This document shows, in pieces, positions 15,448 through 30,490 of a DNA stretch of 64,000 bases (positions are counted from its first letter, which is position 1; every line of letters starts with the position of its first letter). Under the pieces are notes generated by a model. That model was not told the DNA's origin and ran no database searches. It worked only from the letters and a program-made list of their open reading frames with translations. Source of the DNA: Flaccisagitta enflata (lineage: Eukaryota; Chaetognatha; Sagittoidea; Aphragmophora). A program made the translations under genes and the position numbers. The stretch is taken from the NCBI GenBank assembly GCA_965153355.1, contig OZ231128.1, positions 25,048,001 to 25,112,000 of the forward strand, given 5' to 3'.

Positions 15448-18400
15448 CAGTGGGTTCCATGCTGATGGTAGAAATCATTTCTATAACAAAATCATTTCTA
15501 TAAAGGAATCTTTTTTATCTAGAAAAGAATTCTACGGCCTAATTTTTTCTTATCATGAATCTCTCAGCTATAGGAGATAAAATGATGTAGATGATGATTC
15601 GCTATGGCAGTTAGGCTATTGCTTATAATGACTCATTTGGTTGGTGTGTCTCTATTGACAACAATCGCGGTTAATCCCAGGCGTCGCCTTAGAATCGTTA
15701 ACGCATTTTCAATTATTCATTAATATAAATCATCTTATGAGGGATTGAGGGGGTGAGCAAAGTGGGTGAGTGAGTGAGCCAGTGAATGTAAGAATGAAAA
15801 GAATCAATAGACAGAATCAATATTGAACAGATAAAATCGCGATACGTGATTGAACAGACAGAAATGGGATTGAAGCAACAAAATTGGGATTGAACGGACA
15901 AAATTGTTATTAAGCAAACAGAAACAGCAGACAGAATTGGGAGTCAACAGACGGATTCAGAAGTTAACAGACTGAATAAGGAGTTAACAGAAGGAATCAG
16001 GAAATAACAGACAGTCAGGAGTCAACAGACAAAATCGCGAGTCAACACACAGAATCGCGAGTCAACACAAATAAATTGTGAGTCGACAGACAGAATCCCA
16101 AGTCAACATACAGAATCGCGAGTCATCAGACGGAATAGCTAGTCTACAGACAGAATCGCGAGTCTACAGATGGAATCACGAGTCTACAGACGGAATTGCG
16201 AGTCAACAGATGGAATCGCGAGTCTACAAACGTAATTGCGAGTCTACAGACAGAATTGCGAGTCTACAGACGGAATCGCGAGTCTACGGACGGAATCGCG
16301 AGTCTACAGACGGAGATGCGAGTTGACTAGACGGAATTGCGAGTTGGCAGACGGAATCGCGAGTCGACAATAAAATCGCGAGTTGACAGATGTAATCGCG
16401 AGTCGACAGACAGAATCGCAAGTCGACAAACGGAGTTGCCAGCTGATAGACAGAATCGCGAGTCAACAGGGTATAGCAAGTCAACAGACGGAATAACCAG
16501 TCGAAATAACAGAATCGCGAGTCAACAGACGGAATCGCAAGTCGACAGACGGAATCGCGAGTCGACAGACGGAATCGCGAGTCGACAAACGGAATCGCGA
16601 GTCGAGAAACGGAATTGTGAGTCGACAGACGGAATTGCGAGTGAACAGACAATATTGCAATTTGACAGACTGAATCGCGAGTGGACAGACTGAATCCTGA
16701 GTCTACAGACAGAATGCTATTCTATTGACAGAATTGCGATGCTACAGATGGATTGCGTGTCTACAGATGTAATGGTGAGACTACAGATGGAATCACGATT
16801 CTTTATACGGAAATGTTCGTCTACAGACAGAATTGCGAGTCTACATACAGAATCGCGAGCCTACAGATGGAACCGCGAGTCTACAGATGGAATCGCGAGT
16901 CTACAGACAGAATCGCGAGTCTACAAACAGAATTGCAAGTCTACAGACAGAATCGCGAGTCTACAGACAGAATCGCGAGTGCACAGAGGGAATTGCGAGT
17001 TGACAGACGGAATTGTGAGTCGACAGAAGGAATCGCAATCGACAGAATCGCAAGTCCACAGACGGAATTGCGTATCAACAGACGGCATTGCAATTTGAAA
17101 GACTAAATCGTGAATCTGCAGACAGAATCGCTATTCTACAGACAGAATCGCGATACAACAGAGAGAATTTACAGATGGAATCGTGAGACTACACACAGAA
17201 TCGCGAGTTGATAGTTGGAATCCCGAGTTGACAGACGGAATTGCAAGTTGACAGACAGAGTTGCAAGTTGACAGACGGAATTGCAAATTGACAGACGGAA
17301 TTGCAAGTTGACAGACGGAATTGTGTGTCGACAGACGGTATTGCGAGTCAACAGACAGAATTGTAAGTCGACTGATGGAATTGCAAGTGGACAGACAGAA
17401 TTGTGAGTCAACAGACGAAATTACAAGTCAACAGATGGAATTGTGAGTTGACAGACGGAATTGCAATTCGACAGACAGAATTGCAATTCTACAGATGGAA
17501 GCGCAAGTAATTGACAGAATTGCAAGTCTACAGACAGAATCCCAAGTCTACAGAATTGCAAGTCTACAGACAGAATCCTAAGTCGACAGACAAAATGGCG
17601 AGTGGACAGACAGAATCGCGAGTCGACAGACAGAATCGCGAGTCGACTGACGGAATTGCGAGTCACCAGACGGAATCGCGAGTTGACAGATGGAATAGCG
17701 AGTTGACAGACGGAATCGCGAGTTGACAGATGGAATCGCGAGTTGACAGATGGAATCGCGAGTTGACAGACGGAATTGCAATTTGACAGACTGAATCGTG
17801 AACCTACAGACAGAATTGCTATTCTACAGATGGAATCGTGATACTACAGACAGAATCTACAGATGGAATCGTGATACTACTCACGGAATCGCGAGTTGAT
17901 AGATGGAATCTCGAGTTGACAGACGGAATTGCGAGTTGATAGACGGAATTGCGAGTTGATAGATGGAATTGCGAGTTAACAGACGAAATCGCGAGTGTAC
18001 AGATGAAATCGCAAGTCAACAGACGGGATCACAATTCTTCATATCGCGGGTTTACAGACGGAATTGTGAGTCAACAGACGGAATCGCGAGCCTACAAACA
18101 GATTCGCAAGCCTACAGACGGAATCGCGAGCCTACAGATGGAATCACGAGCCTACAGACAGAATCGCGAGCCTACAGACGGAATCGCGAGCCTACAGACG
18201 GAATCGCGAGTCTACAGACGGAATTGCGAGTCTACAGACGGAATTACGAGTCTACAGACGGAATTGCGAGTCTACAGACGGAATTGCGAGCCTACAGACG
18301 GAATCGAGAGTCTACAGACGGAATCGCGAGTCTACAGACGGAATCGCGAGTCTACAGACGGAATCGCGAGTCTACAGACAACCCAAAGCCTTAACGAATC

Positions 18401-18715
18401 ATCGATGTGTAGCGTGCAGATATTAAGCGTCCTTTAGGCTTTAGGCTTTACGTAATCTTAGAATGTCACCTACGCTATCGTTGCATCCTGTTAACACGAT
18501 CATTTCATTTCCGCAACATAATCCAACTGAGTCAAGACTAGCAATAGCCTAACAGCGATAATGAGTCATTGTCTACGTCATTTTATCTCCTACAGCTGAA
18601 AGATTCATGATGTGAAGAGATTTGGCCATAGAAATCTTTTTAAGATAGAAAAGTTTTGTTAATGGAAATGATTTCGCTATGGAAAAGATTTCTACCATTA
18701 GCATGCCACCCACTG
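15448..18715. mobile_element. 3.3-kb foldback element with minisatellite core
   Basis: Inverted arms of about 200 bp start CAGTGGGT and share GGTAGAAATC, TAGGAGATAAAATGA and GTTAGGCTATTGC. Flanks are TTTA on both sides (15444-15447 and 18716-18719), a 3-4 bp target duplication. The core is the 20-bp minisatellite. No transposase. Superfamily uncertain (PIF/Harbinger- or CMC-like by duplication length). Confidence 0.8.
15880..18380 (+). repeat. 20-bp minisatellite CAGACGGAATCGCGAGTCTA
   Basis: Roughly 120 tandem units, most homogeneous at 18060-18370. Units carry the near-palindrome GACTCGCGATTC in reverse. All ORFs in this tract on both strands come from the 20-bp period (three units make 20 codons). 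Units at the 5' edge are most degenerate. Confidence 0.95.
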
Positions 18716-18875
18716 TTTAGAGGGGGCTCTAAGTAGGGGGTAGAATTGGCAATGTCAATTGTTGTCTCAATTTTGTAGGCGCCCCGGGCTCCATCTGCAA
18801 TAAAGAACAAGCCCGAGGGCAACAGTCGCGTACCTCGTCCTATACTAACACAAATTGTGAAAAAATGTAAAAGAT
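18716..18875 (+). other. unique sequence with an AATAAA motif
   Basis: AATAAA at 18799-18804 follows GGGCTCCATCTGC. It could be the poly(A) signal of the XKR transcript if the foldback element is an insertion into its 3' end. Weak. Confidence 0.25.
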
Positions 18876-19568
<693 letters not shown>

Positions 19569-20674
19569 AAATTAGAAAATGTTAAATGTTAAAAAGGTTT
19601 AAAAATGTTACAGACTGTTAAAGAATGTTAAAGAATGTTAAAGAATGTTAAAGAATGTTAAGAAATTTTAAAAATGTTAAAAAATGTCAAAAATTTAACA
19701 ATGTTACAGGACAGAAGGACCGACGGACCAACCTACCGACCGACAGACCAAGGCATAGAGTCGCGTGCACGCGACTAAAGAGATAAGAGTTTCCACCTGA
19801 TGAGGTGAAGGTGAGGGTGAGGGTGAGGGTGAGGTTGAGGGTGAGGTGAGGATCTCCACCTGGGACTTTCAACTGGATTCTTTGTTCGAAACTCGTGAAA
19901 ATCCAAACAACGAATTTCACGAACTCAAAACAAAAACATTCCTTTTCTCATTTCAACTGATCCTTTTCCTTTCCCCATTTCTTTTTTTCATCTCTTTTTT
20001 ATTTGTCGCAGACTCTGTCCGTCTGCTGGTCCATTTGTTAGTCAGTTAGTCCGTCCACCTTTTTCAATTCAGTCAAAAATGTAAAAACGCGCCTTTCCGT
20101 CCCTGTTCCCCATGACCCCGTCCGCAACAACTACCTGTCCGAAACGGTGTCGTAACCCCGCGTGACTTGTTCCTTTCATTAATCATTTGTTCCCACTTCT
20201 TCTTTAATTATACTACAAATTTCTAACCGAGACCCACTCCCTACCAATTGGTCGTAATTCGGAAGTGATTGACCTCTGTGTAGCATCAGTTTTGATTCCC
20301 TACAAATTTCAAAGAAATCTACGCCTTCTTTGACAAATAAAACCTTGTCACATCTAAAAAAAACAGAGGAAAAATTGGATTTTCCACATAAATGACTCAA
20401 ATTTGATTTCTTTTCCTTTGAGATACATAAATCTAGATTAATATCTATGTTTCAGGACCAATCTGGATATTTTCATCAGATTTATAAGGAAATAACAGTG
20501 TTTTAAAGTTACGGAACTCCAGCTATTAATTTCATTAGGAGCCTTTCATGGGGCTCACAACATTTTTACTGAAAATTGTGTGGAAGCCAAACTGCTGAAG
20601 CTACTACAATGAAATTTTGCATGAACAAATGGTAGGTTATGTGCTTTTAGACAAATCCAAGCTGGATTTCTAAA
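19569..20674. repeat. small tandem repeats and two decayed family-1 copies
   Basis: About 10-bp AATGTTAAAG units at 19575-19690; a reverse family-1 end with hairpin GAGTCGCGTGCACGCGACT at about 19705-19778; a GGTGAG hexanucleotide run at 19803-19855; a forward decayed family-1 copy at about 20008-20173 (CTGTCCGTCTGCTGGTCC ... GTCCGCAACAAC ... GCGTGACTTGTT). Nothing recognised from 20174 to 20674. Confidence 0.5.
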
Positions 20675-20841
20675 TACCAATAAAGGCGGCTCTCGCCGAC
20701 CGGAAAAAAGTTGTAAGTGGGAGTCTTTTTTTTCAATGCATCTTCTTCTGTGTGCATCTCATGATATTTGGTTGATGGTCTGCCTGTTTTTGTCATTCAA
20801 TCTGTCTCTCTGCTTCTCTTTCTTGGTCTTCCTTGGTCTTT

Positions 20842-20874
<33 letters not shown>

Positions 20875-20882
20875 TGTGTGTG

Positions 20883-20951
<69 letters not shown>

Positions 20952-21123
20952 AACACAAATCGTAAGCAGTTCTACCGTGATATTGGTTCAGAGGGTGATA
21001 TCAAAGTGACTACTCCGCCCCAAGAATCTGACCTGAGGGAGTTCTGGGGGGGGCCAGATATGGGGACAAAGTAACCTCTATAACCCCTCTGCTGAGTGGA
21101 TACTGGAATGGAAGGAGGCGTAT

Positions 21124-22128
21124 GTGGGTGTAAAGGAGCAAGAGTGGTGTGATATAAGTGTGGGTGAGCTTAAAAACCAATTAAGCAGGAGTATGAATTG
21201 GAAAGCCCCCGGCGTTGACCTTATCCCCAACTACTGGTTGAAAAACATCACCTCCCTTCACCCCGAGCTAGCTGGTATGCTGAACAACTGCATAAAAAAC
21301 CCGGAATCAACACCCAAGTGGCTTGTTACTGGGAAGTCAACACTTTTACCAAAAAATGATAAAACTATGTACGCGAAGAATTATAGACCGATTACCTGTC
21401 TCACAACAACATTTAAAGCTCTAACCGGCATCATTGCAAGTAAGATTGAAAAGCATTTACACGATAACAATATTCTGGACGATGCACAGCAGGGGGCAAT
21501 AAGGGGCTCATATGGCACCAAGCAGCAGTTATTGATAAACAAAACCCTGCTTGAACACGCTCTGAAAACAAGGAGAAACCTGAGTGTTACATATTATGAT
21601 TATGCTAAAGCCTACGACAGCGTCCCTCATGAGTGGATCATCGAAACGCTAAGTACCTATAAAGTAAGCTTGATTATAGTTAATTTCCTCAAGTGGATTA
21701 TGCCAATGTGGTCCACAAAGCTCATCTTAAGGCATGAAAATGGTGTGCTTGAAATTAACAATATCAGAATCTGTCGGGGCATATTCCAAGGTGATAGTCT
21801 TTCCCCACTCTTGTTCATTCTGGCTATTAACCCTGTCAGCTTTTTACTCAACAAAAACCAATTTGGGTATAAGATTGATATTGTTACGATAAGCCATATT
21901 TTATACATGGACGATTTGAAAACATTTGCTGGTAATGACAAGCAGGCTGAGATGATGGCAAAAATCGTCTATAACTTTACCGCTGGTATTGGTATGAAAC
22001 TGGGCTTTGACAAGTGTAAAGTGCTCAATATTGTCCAGGGGAAAATCAAGGCATGCGGCAACATCATCCTAAATGGAAACGATATCATTGAAGAGATGGG
22101 AAGTGATGATATTTATGGGGGTTATTGA
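21124..22128 (+). pseudogene. LINE reverse transcriptase segment
   Basis: RT motifs in order: KNYRPITCL, the palm motif DYAKAYDSVPH, GIFQGDSLSPLLF, the catalytic YMDD (codons 21904-21915) and GMKLGFDKCKVLN. These are the usual RT fingers/palm blocks of non-LTR elements. The frame runs into a stop at 22126-22128 because of a +1 shift at about 22110, where the expected tyrosine-glycine stretch after DDIY continues in frame 2. The coding part starts before 21124, so no start codon should be assigned. Confidence 0.85.
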
Positions 22129-23455
22129 ATCTAGTAATATAAAGCATATTGAAATGAAGAAAATCACAATGGAAAAGTTTAAAAAGAAGCTTAAGAATGT
22201 TCTAAAGTCTGAGCTGAACTCAAAGAATATTATGACGGCAATTAATGAGTATGTGACACCCGTACTGTCATACACATTTGGCATTGTAAATTGGACAGAA
22301 CAGGACATAAAGGATGCCGACATTCTGGTAAGAAAAAAGCTAAATATGAGCAGGATGTTTGAAATAAGAAGTGATGTTGACCGCCTATACATACCAAGGT
22401 TGATGGGTGGGAGAGGGCTTGTGTCTGTGTGGGACTCGTTTAAAACTACCCATATTCGATTGGCTCATTTTATGATCAGAAACCCAAACATGAAACTGCA
22501 AAAATGCTTTGAGTTTGACAAAACATGCTTGTTCTCAATCACAAAAAGAGCTGAGAAATTCATAGACAACCTCCCAATTGACCTTCCTAACAACTTTGAT
22601 AACAAGCCTTTACTCCGACAAGCACAGATAATTGCCGAGAAAGCCAAATATGCAATCCAAAAACAGAGGTACGATACATGCCTTAATAAGCCCCAACATG
22701 GAATATACTTTAAAATATTGGAGGGTCCCACCGTCTCACGGAAGCTAAGCATATCATGGCTTGATAAAGCCCATATGGCCCCCCAATCTGAATCATACCT
22801 TATGGCCGCCCAAGAGCTCGCTCTATTTACACGGTGGCATGAACGCCATATCTTGAAGAAACAAGTTGATGATAAGTGCAGAGTCTGTCACTCTAAACCT
22901 GAGACTATGTCCCATATTTTATCTGGGTGTGATATCCCAGCAAAAAAGGAATACCTTGAGCGCCATAATGGTGTTGCGCAGTACATACACCATGCCATAT
23001 GCCACAATTTCCATATTCACACAAGCTCCAAGTGGCACACCCATAAACCACCTGAAGTTATTGCCTTGAAAGATGTTGAAATATTATGGGACACCCCCAT
23101 CTCAACTGACAGGCCATACGTATTTAACCGCCCTGATATTGTTGTCCGTGACAAACAGAACAAGAAATGCTTTATCATTGATATATCCTGCCCCAACGAT
23201 ATTAATGTTACACAAAAGGAGCAAGAAAAAATCACCAAGTATAGCAGATTACGGTTGGAACTTGGGCGAATGTGGGACTGCGACTGTGTGGTTATCCCTA
23301 TTGTCATCAGCGGATTGGGTGTAGTATCTCTGGATTTTGAGAAGTACAAGAACTCCCTACCCGCTGACATATCTACGGTACTATGTATTAAAATCGCACT
23401 ACTTGGATCCGAAAAGATACTCCGAAATTTCCTCTCAAGAAAATTGATCACCTAA
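22110..23455 (+). pseudogene. LINE C-terminal zinc motif and restriction-like endonuclease segment
   Basis: Thumb-like region (ITAINEYVTPVLSY, DVDRLYIPRLMGGRGL), then CRVCHSKPETMSHILSGC (CX2CX8HX4C, 22877-22930), then RPDIVVRDKQNKKCFIIDIS (PD-X14-D, from 23132), the pattern of the R2-class endonuclease, ending at TAA 23453-23455. This identifies the element as RLE-bearing rather than APE-bearing. Confidence 0.85.
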
Positions 23456-24037
23456 AGACAAAGAATCGCCCTTCGGAACGGGATGTTCTGCGGCATTTGC
23501 GTCCTTGAGCAAGATGGACGTCTACCACGAGTTCTGAAATGACTTGTGTGATAACTCCCTTCAACTGCTGCATTGACACAAAGGTCAAATCTTTTTACCG
23601 CTCTGCGAATGGCATCCTCAGAATTGAAGGACGATCAAGTGAAATGGTTATGTTACAGCTTCTTGAAGTTCATTGCATCTCCATTCTGACTTACGCAATC
23701 GACGTTATCCACGTCGCTAATCAGGACGAACGTCGTCGTCTTCGTGTGGCCTACAACTCAGTTTTCCGCAGGGTTTTCAACTACAAACCCTGGGAGTCCG
23801 TTACGGAATTGCAGCACTCTCTTCAGCGTCCCAATTGGGAGGAATTAGTCAACAAACGTCGCGCTAAATTCCGTGAACGCATTGATCAATCTGACTTGCT
23901 CCGTAATATCACTTGATCATTGATCACTGATCTCCGTTTCGATTATTTTTTTTTCTCTATCTCGTTGCCTTTTGTTGTTCATGTTCTTGTCCTTTGTTCT
24001 GCTACATGTTCCCTCATGTGAATAAACTGGATATATA
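23456..24037 (+). mobile_element. 3' fragment of a second LINE
   Basis: Frame 23539-23916 resembles the C-terminal part after RT in APE-type (jockey/RTE-like) elements: KVKSFYRSANGILRIEGRSS, LLEVHCISILTYAIDVIHV, LRVAYNSVFRRVF. It is followed by an untranslated tail with AATAAA (near 24020) running directly into (CT)n. It lacks the RT palm, so it is heavily 5'-truncated. Family assignment is tentative. 23456-23538 is either the 3' UTR of the first LINE or more of the second. Confidence 0.65.
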
Positions 24038-24076
<39 letters not shown>

Positions 24077-24139
24077 GTTTGTATGAATTTGTATATGTGT
24101 ATGTGTTTGGGGGGAGTGTGTGTATCTCTTTGTCTTTCT

Positions 24140-24186
<47 letters not shown>

Positions 24187-24527
24187 GCAGAGTAAAATGC
24201 AAAAGCTAGCGTCATAAAAGCTTGGGTCAATTTGTGTAACATCTCTCTCTCTTGTTAGGATCAATGAAAAATCTCGATTTTTGCAAAATGTGAAAAAATA
24301 AAAAAAGATTAAAAAATTCATAGCGCCAATAGTAATGATCGTAGAGACTTCTGGTTGGCGCCATTTGAAAGAGGAAAATAAGCTCTTTCTTAGCTATGAA
24401 TATCAAAAAATGTATCATCCCAGTCAGGAAATGGCTCAACTTTCCAAAATTCCTCAAATTGAAAATGGGAAACCCGATTTCTCCCCTACGTTTCAAAAAG
24501 TCGAATTACGCAATTCGACTTTTTTCC

Positions 24528-25408
<881 letters not shown>

Positions 25409-25935
25409 ACATAGATTAGAAAATGATCACTGAAGAGTCGAAGGACGGAAGGACAGAAGGATGAACGTCTGGAAATTTATCCCTGTGCCCTACAGGACAT
25501 AGGCCGTTTGGGACCGCTGCCAAAAAGGACTTCTTGCCGACTGACTGACGGCTTATAGAATTGCATGTACGCAAGATTAAAGAAATCTTTTGTGTTGCCG
25601 CAAACTTACTTTCCTCAACTCTTTCGAAAAAAAAGAGATAGTCAATTATCCCCAAAAAGAGTCCCTCCTTTAAGTTTGCCCTGGATTTCGCTCCTAGGCT
25701 TAGTATTCATGGCAGTGAGCCTCGAGCGGCCCTAAATTCTGCTTCCTTTATTATCTTTTTATATCATTTCATCTCCCTCAGGGCGTTTTCTTGTTTTCTT
25801 ACGGTTTGTAAAACTCTCTTTCTTCAACCTCTGCCCCCTCTCACCTTGTAAACCCCTTCCCCTTTTCTCTCCCCTCGACCCTCGCTCCTCTGCTTTCTTC
25901 TTTCTTCCTTTACTCTTTTCCCTTTTTCTTTCTTC
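25409..25935. repeat. decayed family-2 cap, then unrecognised sequence
   Basis: GGACGGAAGGACAGAAGGAT, CCCTGTGCCCTACAGGACAT and GGGACCGCTGCC at about 25440-25530 match the family-2 end. Nothing recognised from 25560 to 25935 (pyrimidine-rich). Confidence 0.45.
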
Positions 25936-27651
<1,716 letters not shown>

Positions 27652-27845
27652 GGTCAGCGGTTCCCGATGCCCTGCTTGGCATGATCAGCTGAAAAAGTTA
27701 AGTGAGAGCAGGGCAGCGGCTTCAAAGAGTCGATGTCCTGTAAGGCACGGGGGTGAATTTCCAGACGTCCTGAGAGGGTACATTTGAGGCCTTTCAGAGT
27801 TGATTTGGGGTGAAAGCGCAAATATCGAATTCGGCTCTGCTTTTG
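27652..27845 (+). repeat. family-2 repeat fragment
   Basis: CACTTGGTCAGCGGTTCCCG, GCAGGGCAGCGGC, a damaged GTCCTGTAAGGCACGGGGG cap and a start of the GAGGCCTTTCAGAG minisatellite. Confidence 0.5.
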
Positions 27846-27848
27846 ATA

Positions 27849-28614
27849 CAGTATGATTTTTCACGTTTGTAATATTCTATGACGACATAATTTCAAGAGT
27901 AATGAAGATATTTGAATTCTGACAAAAGTTCCTGAAAGCTTATGGTGATGCATTTTATGATGTGCAACTCCTAGGATTTTTCTACAATAAGTTGGGCCTT
28001 GGAACTAATATGGAACGAGATGTCATCATATTCAAATTGTCTCTTAGCATAAAGTTCTCATTTTGACTGTTTCCCTTTAAATTGCTCTCATTTCTAAACG
28101 AATTGAGCTATAGATTCCAGATTGGTCTCAAATGAAAGCTATTTTGAAGTAGTTTTTGGGAATGCTTGAGATAAAATGTTCAATTGATGTTTTAAATCGA
28201 TTTGTGAGCTGTGAATCAACTTTTGATCCAAATCTTCATCAAGGGACCAATTTTGTCATGCCCAATGTGATATACCATTAAAGAAAAATTTCCCTCTTTG
28301 CTTTTCTTAAACTACTGCAAATAAGCTTTAAATTAAGACCAATCTGGTATCAGTAGCTTCATTCGTTACAAAATGAGAGCAATTTGAACAAGAAGTGTTC
28401 AGCTGATGACTTTAAATCATTATGTTTTTTGCTCTTTTCATCAACATTTCTTCATATGTCAAAAGGTACAGATTTTTGTAAAAAACTCCTAAGAATTGCA
28501 CATCATAAAATGCATCATCCTAAGCTTTCAGAAACTTTTTTCAGAATTCAAATATCTTCATTACTTTTGAAATTATGTTGTCATAGAATATTACAAACGT
28601 GAAAAATCATACTG
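27849..28614. mobile_element. Tc1/mariner-like MITE, second family member
   Basis: 766 bp flanked by TA (27847-27848 and 28615-28616); termini CAGTATGATTTTTCACG; inverted arms alignable for about 140 bp. The interior shares AAATTGCTCTCATTTCTAAA and TTTTGAAGTAGTTTTTGG with the copy in the XKR gene, so they are one family. No transposase. Confidence 0.85.
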
Positions 28615-28616
28615 TA

Positions 28617-29100
28617 GAGCACCCAGAGCTGCAATGCCCTTTATCTGCTTTCCTTCCTTGCTTTCCTTCCTTCCTTCCTAATTTCCATTCCTTTCTTGAT
28701 TGAAGTGAATTGAGAATAAATTGACATTGTGTTATCATGAAAAAAAGTTTTTTTTTAGAAGGGGCTGTGGGGCAAATTTGCCAAACTTAACTTCCTTGAC
28801 ACTTCATGGCTCTACCCCCTGAGTTGAGTATCTTACCCCGCTTATAAACTAGCTCCACATCTTCACGTTCACCTCTTTCTCACTTCCCCCCCCCCTCATC
28901 TTGCTCCTCCTCCTCCCCCTTTCTAAACCCCTCCAGCTCTCAATTTAACTTCAAGCTCCTCCTTCCCCTTTTGCTTGCCGAGGCCCCTCAATATTTCCGT
29001 TTCCAGGAAATAAGGCATTCAAAGCTGGAACAGAAAAAAAAAGAAGAACAAAAAAAAAGGAGTTGGAACAAAAGGGCGACTCAACTCAAGTTTTCTTTTC

Positions 29101-29103
<3 letters not shown>
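28617..29103. other. nothing recognised
   Basis: Pyrimidine-rich unique-looking sequence, followed by (CT)n at 29104-29160. Confidence 0.5.
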
Positions 29104-29164
<61 letters not shown>

Positions 29165-29248
29165 CTATATTCTAAAGAAATCTCCCCACAAAATCGAGAC
29201 TTTGAGTTAAATTTCAGTCATTTCCGCCATCAAAGTCGAATCAAATTC

Positions 29249-29480
29249 CTTTTTAGTCGCGTGCTACGCGACTCTACACCCCGCTTTGTTGATTCGTTGG
29301 TCAGCTAGTCGGTTGGTTGGTTGGTCGGTTAGTTGGTCTGTCAGTCACCTTCTTACTTTTTCAGCGTTTTTGAGCTTTTTTAGCCAACTACTCCTGCCCA
29401 AATGCTCTGGTGACCTTCTCTAGCACTGCTCCTGCCCACCCACATGCGACTGGGGTAGCCGTGTATCCGGCCTTGTTTTT
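29249..29480 (+). mobile_element. family-1 hairpin-ended repeat
   Basis: Head TTTTTAGTCGCGTGCTACGC with arm CGCGACT; tract of GGTTGGTTGGTCGG; far-end arm CACATGCGACTGGGGTAGCC; end GTATCCGGCCTTGTTTTT, which is shared with the head of the next copy. Confidence 0.75.
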
Positions 29481-29812
29481 AGTTGCGCGCACGCGACTCT
29501 ATTATCCGCTATCTTTCTGTCGGTCTGTTGGTCTGTCTGTCCATCTGTCCGTCCGCAAGGTTTAGCCTTTTTTGTTGTTTTACGCCATTTTTAGTTATCG
29601 AAAGTCATTTTAAAGCAAGCTGAGTCATTTTTTCATCTTCTTTTTTAGTTTTTGAAATTTTGTCATATTTTGTCAGTTTAAGTAATTTTAAGTCATTCTA
29701 AGTCATTTCATATCATATTTAGTCAATTCACATTTAGTCTCTTGGTCTTCTAGTCTTTTGGTCTTATGGTCTTAAAAACCGCACGCGACTGATAGGCTTT
29801 GGCCTTGTTTTA
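29476..29812 (+). mobile_element. family-1 hairpin-ended repeat abutting the previous copy
   Basis: Head TTTTTAGTTGCGCGCACGCG plus ACT, GTCTGTCCATCTGTCCGTCC tract, an inner AAGTCATTTTAAG-type run, far arm CCGCACGCGACTGATAGG, end GGCCTTGTTTT. Confidence 0.75.
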
Positions 29813-29874
29813 ATTCAAATCAGATTCAGGAGTGTGTGAAAGACGATTGTGAAGTTTGGTTGTTCTGTTGGTTG

Positions 29875-29875
29875 G

Positions 29876-29965
<90 letters not shown>

Positions 29966-30085
29966 TTGTTTTTGTTTTTGTTTTTGTTGTTGTTGTTTAT
30001 TATTTATTGTTTATTGTTTATTGTTTATTGTTTATTGTTTATTGTTTATTGTTTATTGTTTATTGTTTATTGTTTATTGTTTATG
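29875..30085 (+). repeat. (GTT)n-(GTTTTT)n-(TTGTTTA)n compound repeat
   Basis: Three abutting arrays in which the unit lengthens stepwise: GTT to about 29961, GTTTTT to about 29990, TTGTTTA to about 30084. 30086-30369 shows nothing recognised. Confidence 0.95.
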
Positions 30086-30369
30086 TCACGTTTTCACTTT
30101 TTAACAGACCTTGTTTTCTATTCGATAAGGGAAAATCTTTTCTATGCCGCAACGTGATTGAGAAATCGACCAAGCTCATCAGGTACACATGCAGCAATCA
30201 GATGTTAGTGTGAAACAATGTTGTACAGTAGTTTCGTGGTAATGTAGCACTGCCCCTGCCCATCCTCCGGCGAATTATGCCCTGTGTTGGGCCCGTTGAT
30301 GAATGAATTTGTGCACTTTTACTTTTTGTTGCACATTTCATACATGCAGCGCCCCGAATATGCTATAAA

Positions 30370-30428
30370 GTATGTATGTATGTATGTATGTATGTATGTA
30401 TGTATGTATGTATGTATGTATGTATGTA
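30370..30428 (+). repeat. (GTAT)n microsatellite
   Basis: About 14 pure units. Confidence 0.95.
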
Positions 30429-30490
30429 TCAGTTTGGTCTTAAAAAGTACAAGAAACCTATAGATGAGAGATTGATCAACGCCGAGTTTC

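Larger units (their letters stand above)
20951..23455 (+). mobile_element. R2-type LINE (restriction-like endonuclease class), 5'-truncated and frameshifted
   Basis: One reading path with two frameshifts: a first piece after the (CT)n tract (NRKQFYRDIGSEGDIK, 20955-21060), a shift in the G run at about 21047, then 21124-22128 (RT) and about 22110-23455 (C-terminus). Gene order RT, CCHC zinc motif, PD-(D/E)XK-like endonuclease is that of the R2/Dong/NeSL group. The N-terminal DNA-binding zinc fingers expected in this group are absent, cut off at the microsatellite. It cannot encode an active protein as it stands. Confidence 0.85.
20675..24527 (-). repeat. family-3 repeat, reverse copy, split by LINE sequences
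   Basis: Outer parts (20675-20950 and 24038-24527) align with the uninterrupted copy at 9527-10524, including CAATAAAGGCGGCTCTCGCC, the compound GT/CT tract, TTCTGGTTGGCGCCATTTG and the hairpin TCGAATTACGCAATTCGA. About 3.1 kb of LINE sequence lies in its (CT)n tract. Confidence 0.75.

Noticed and set aside
15880-18394. Many frames of up to 162 aa with RNRESTDGIASLQTES-type repeats, and a CRISPR-like look
   Set aside because: A 20-bp tandem unit with no stop in several frames. There are no spacers between units, so it is a minisatellite and not a CRISPR array, and not a protein.
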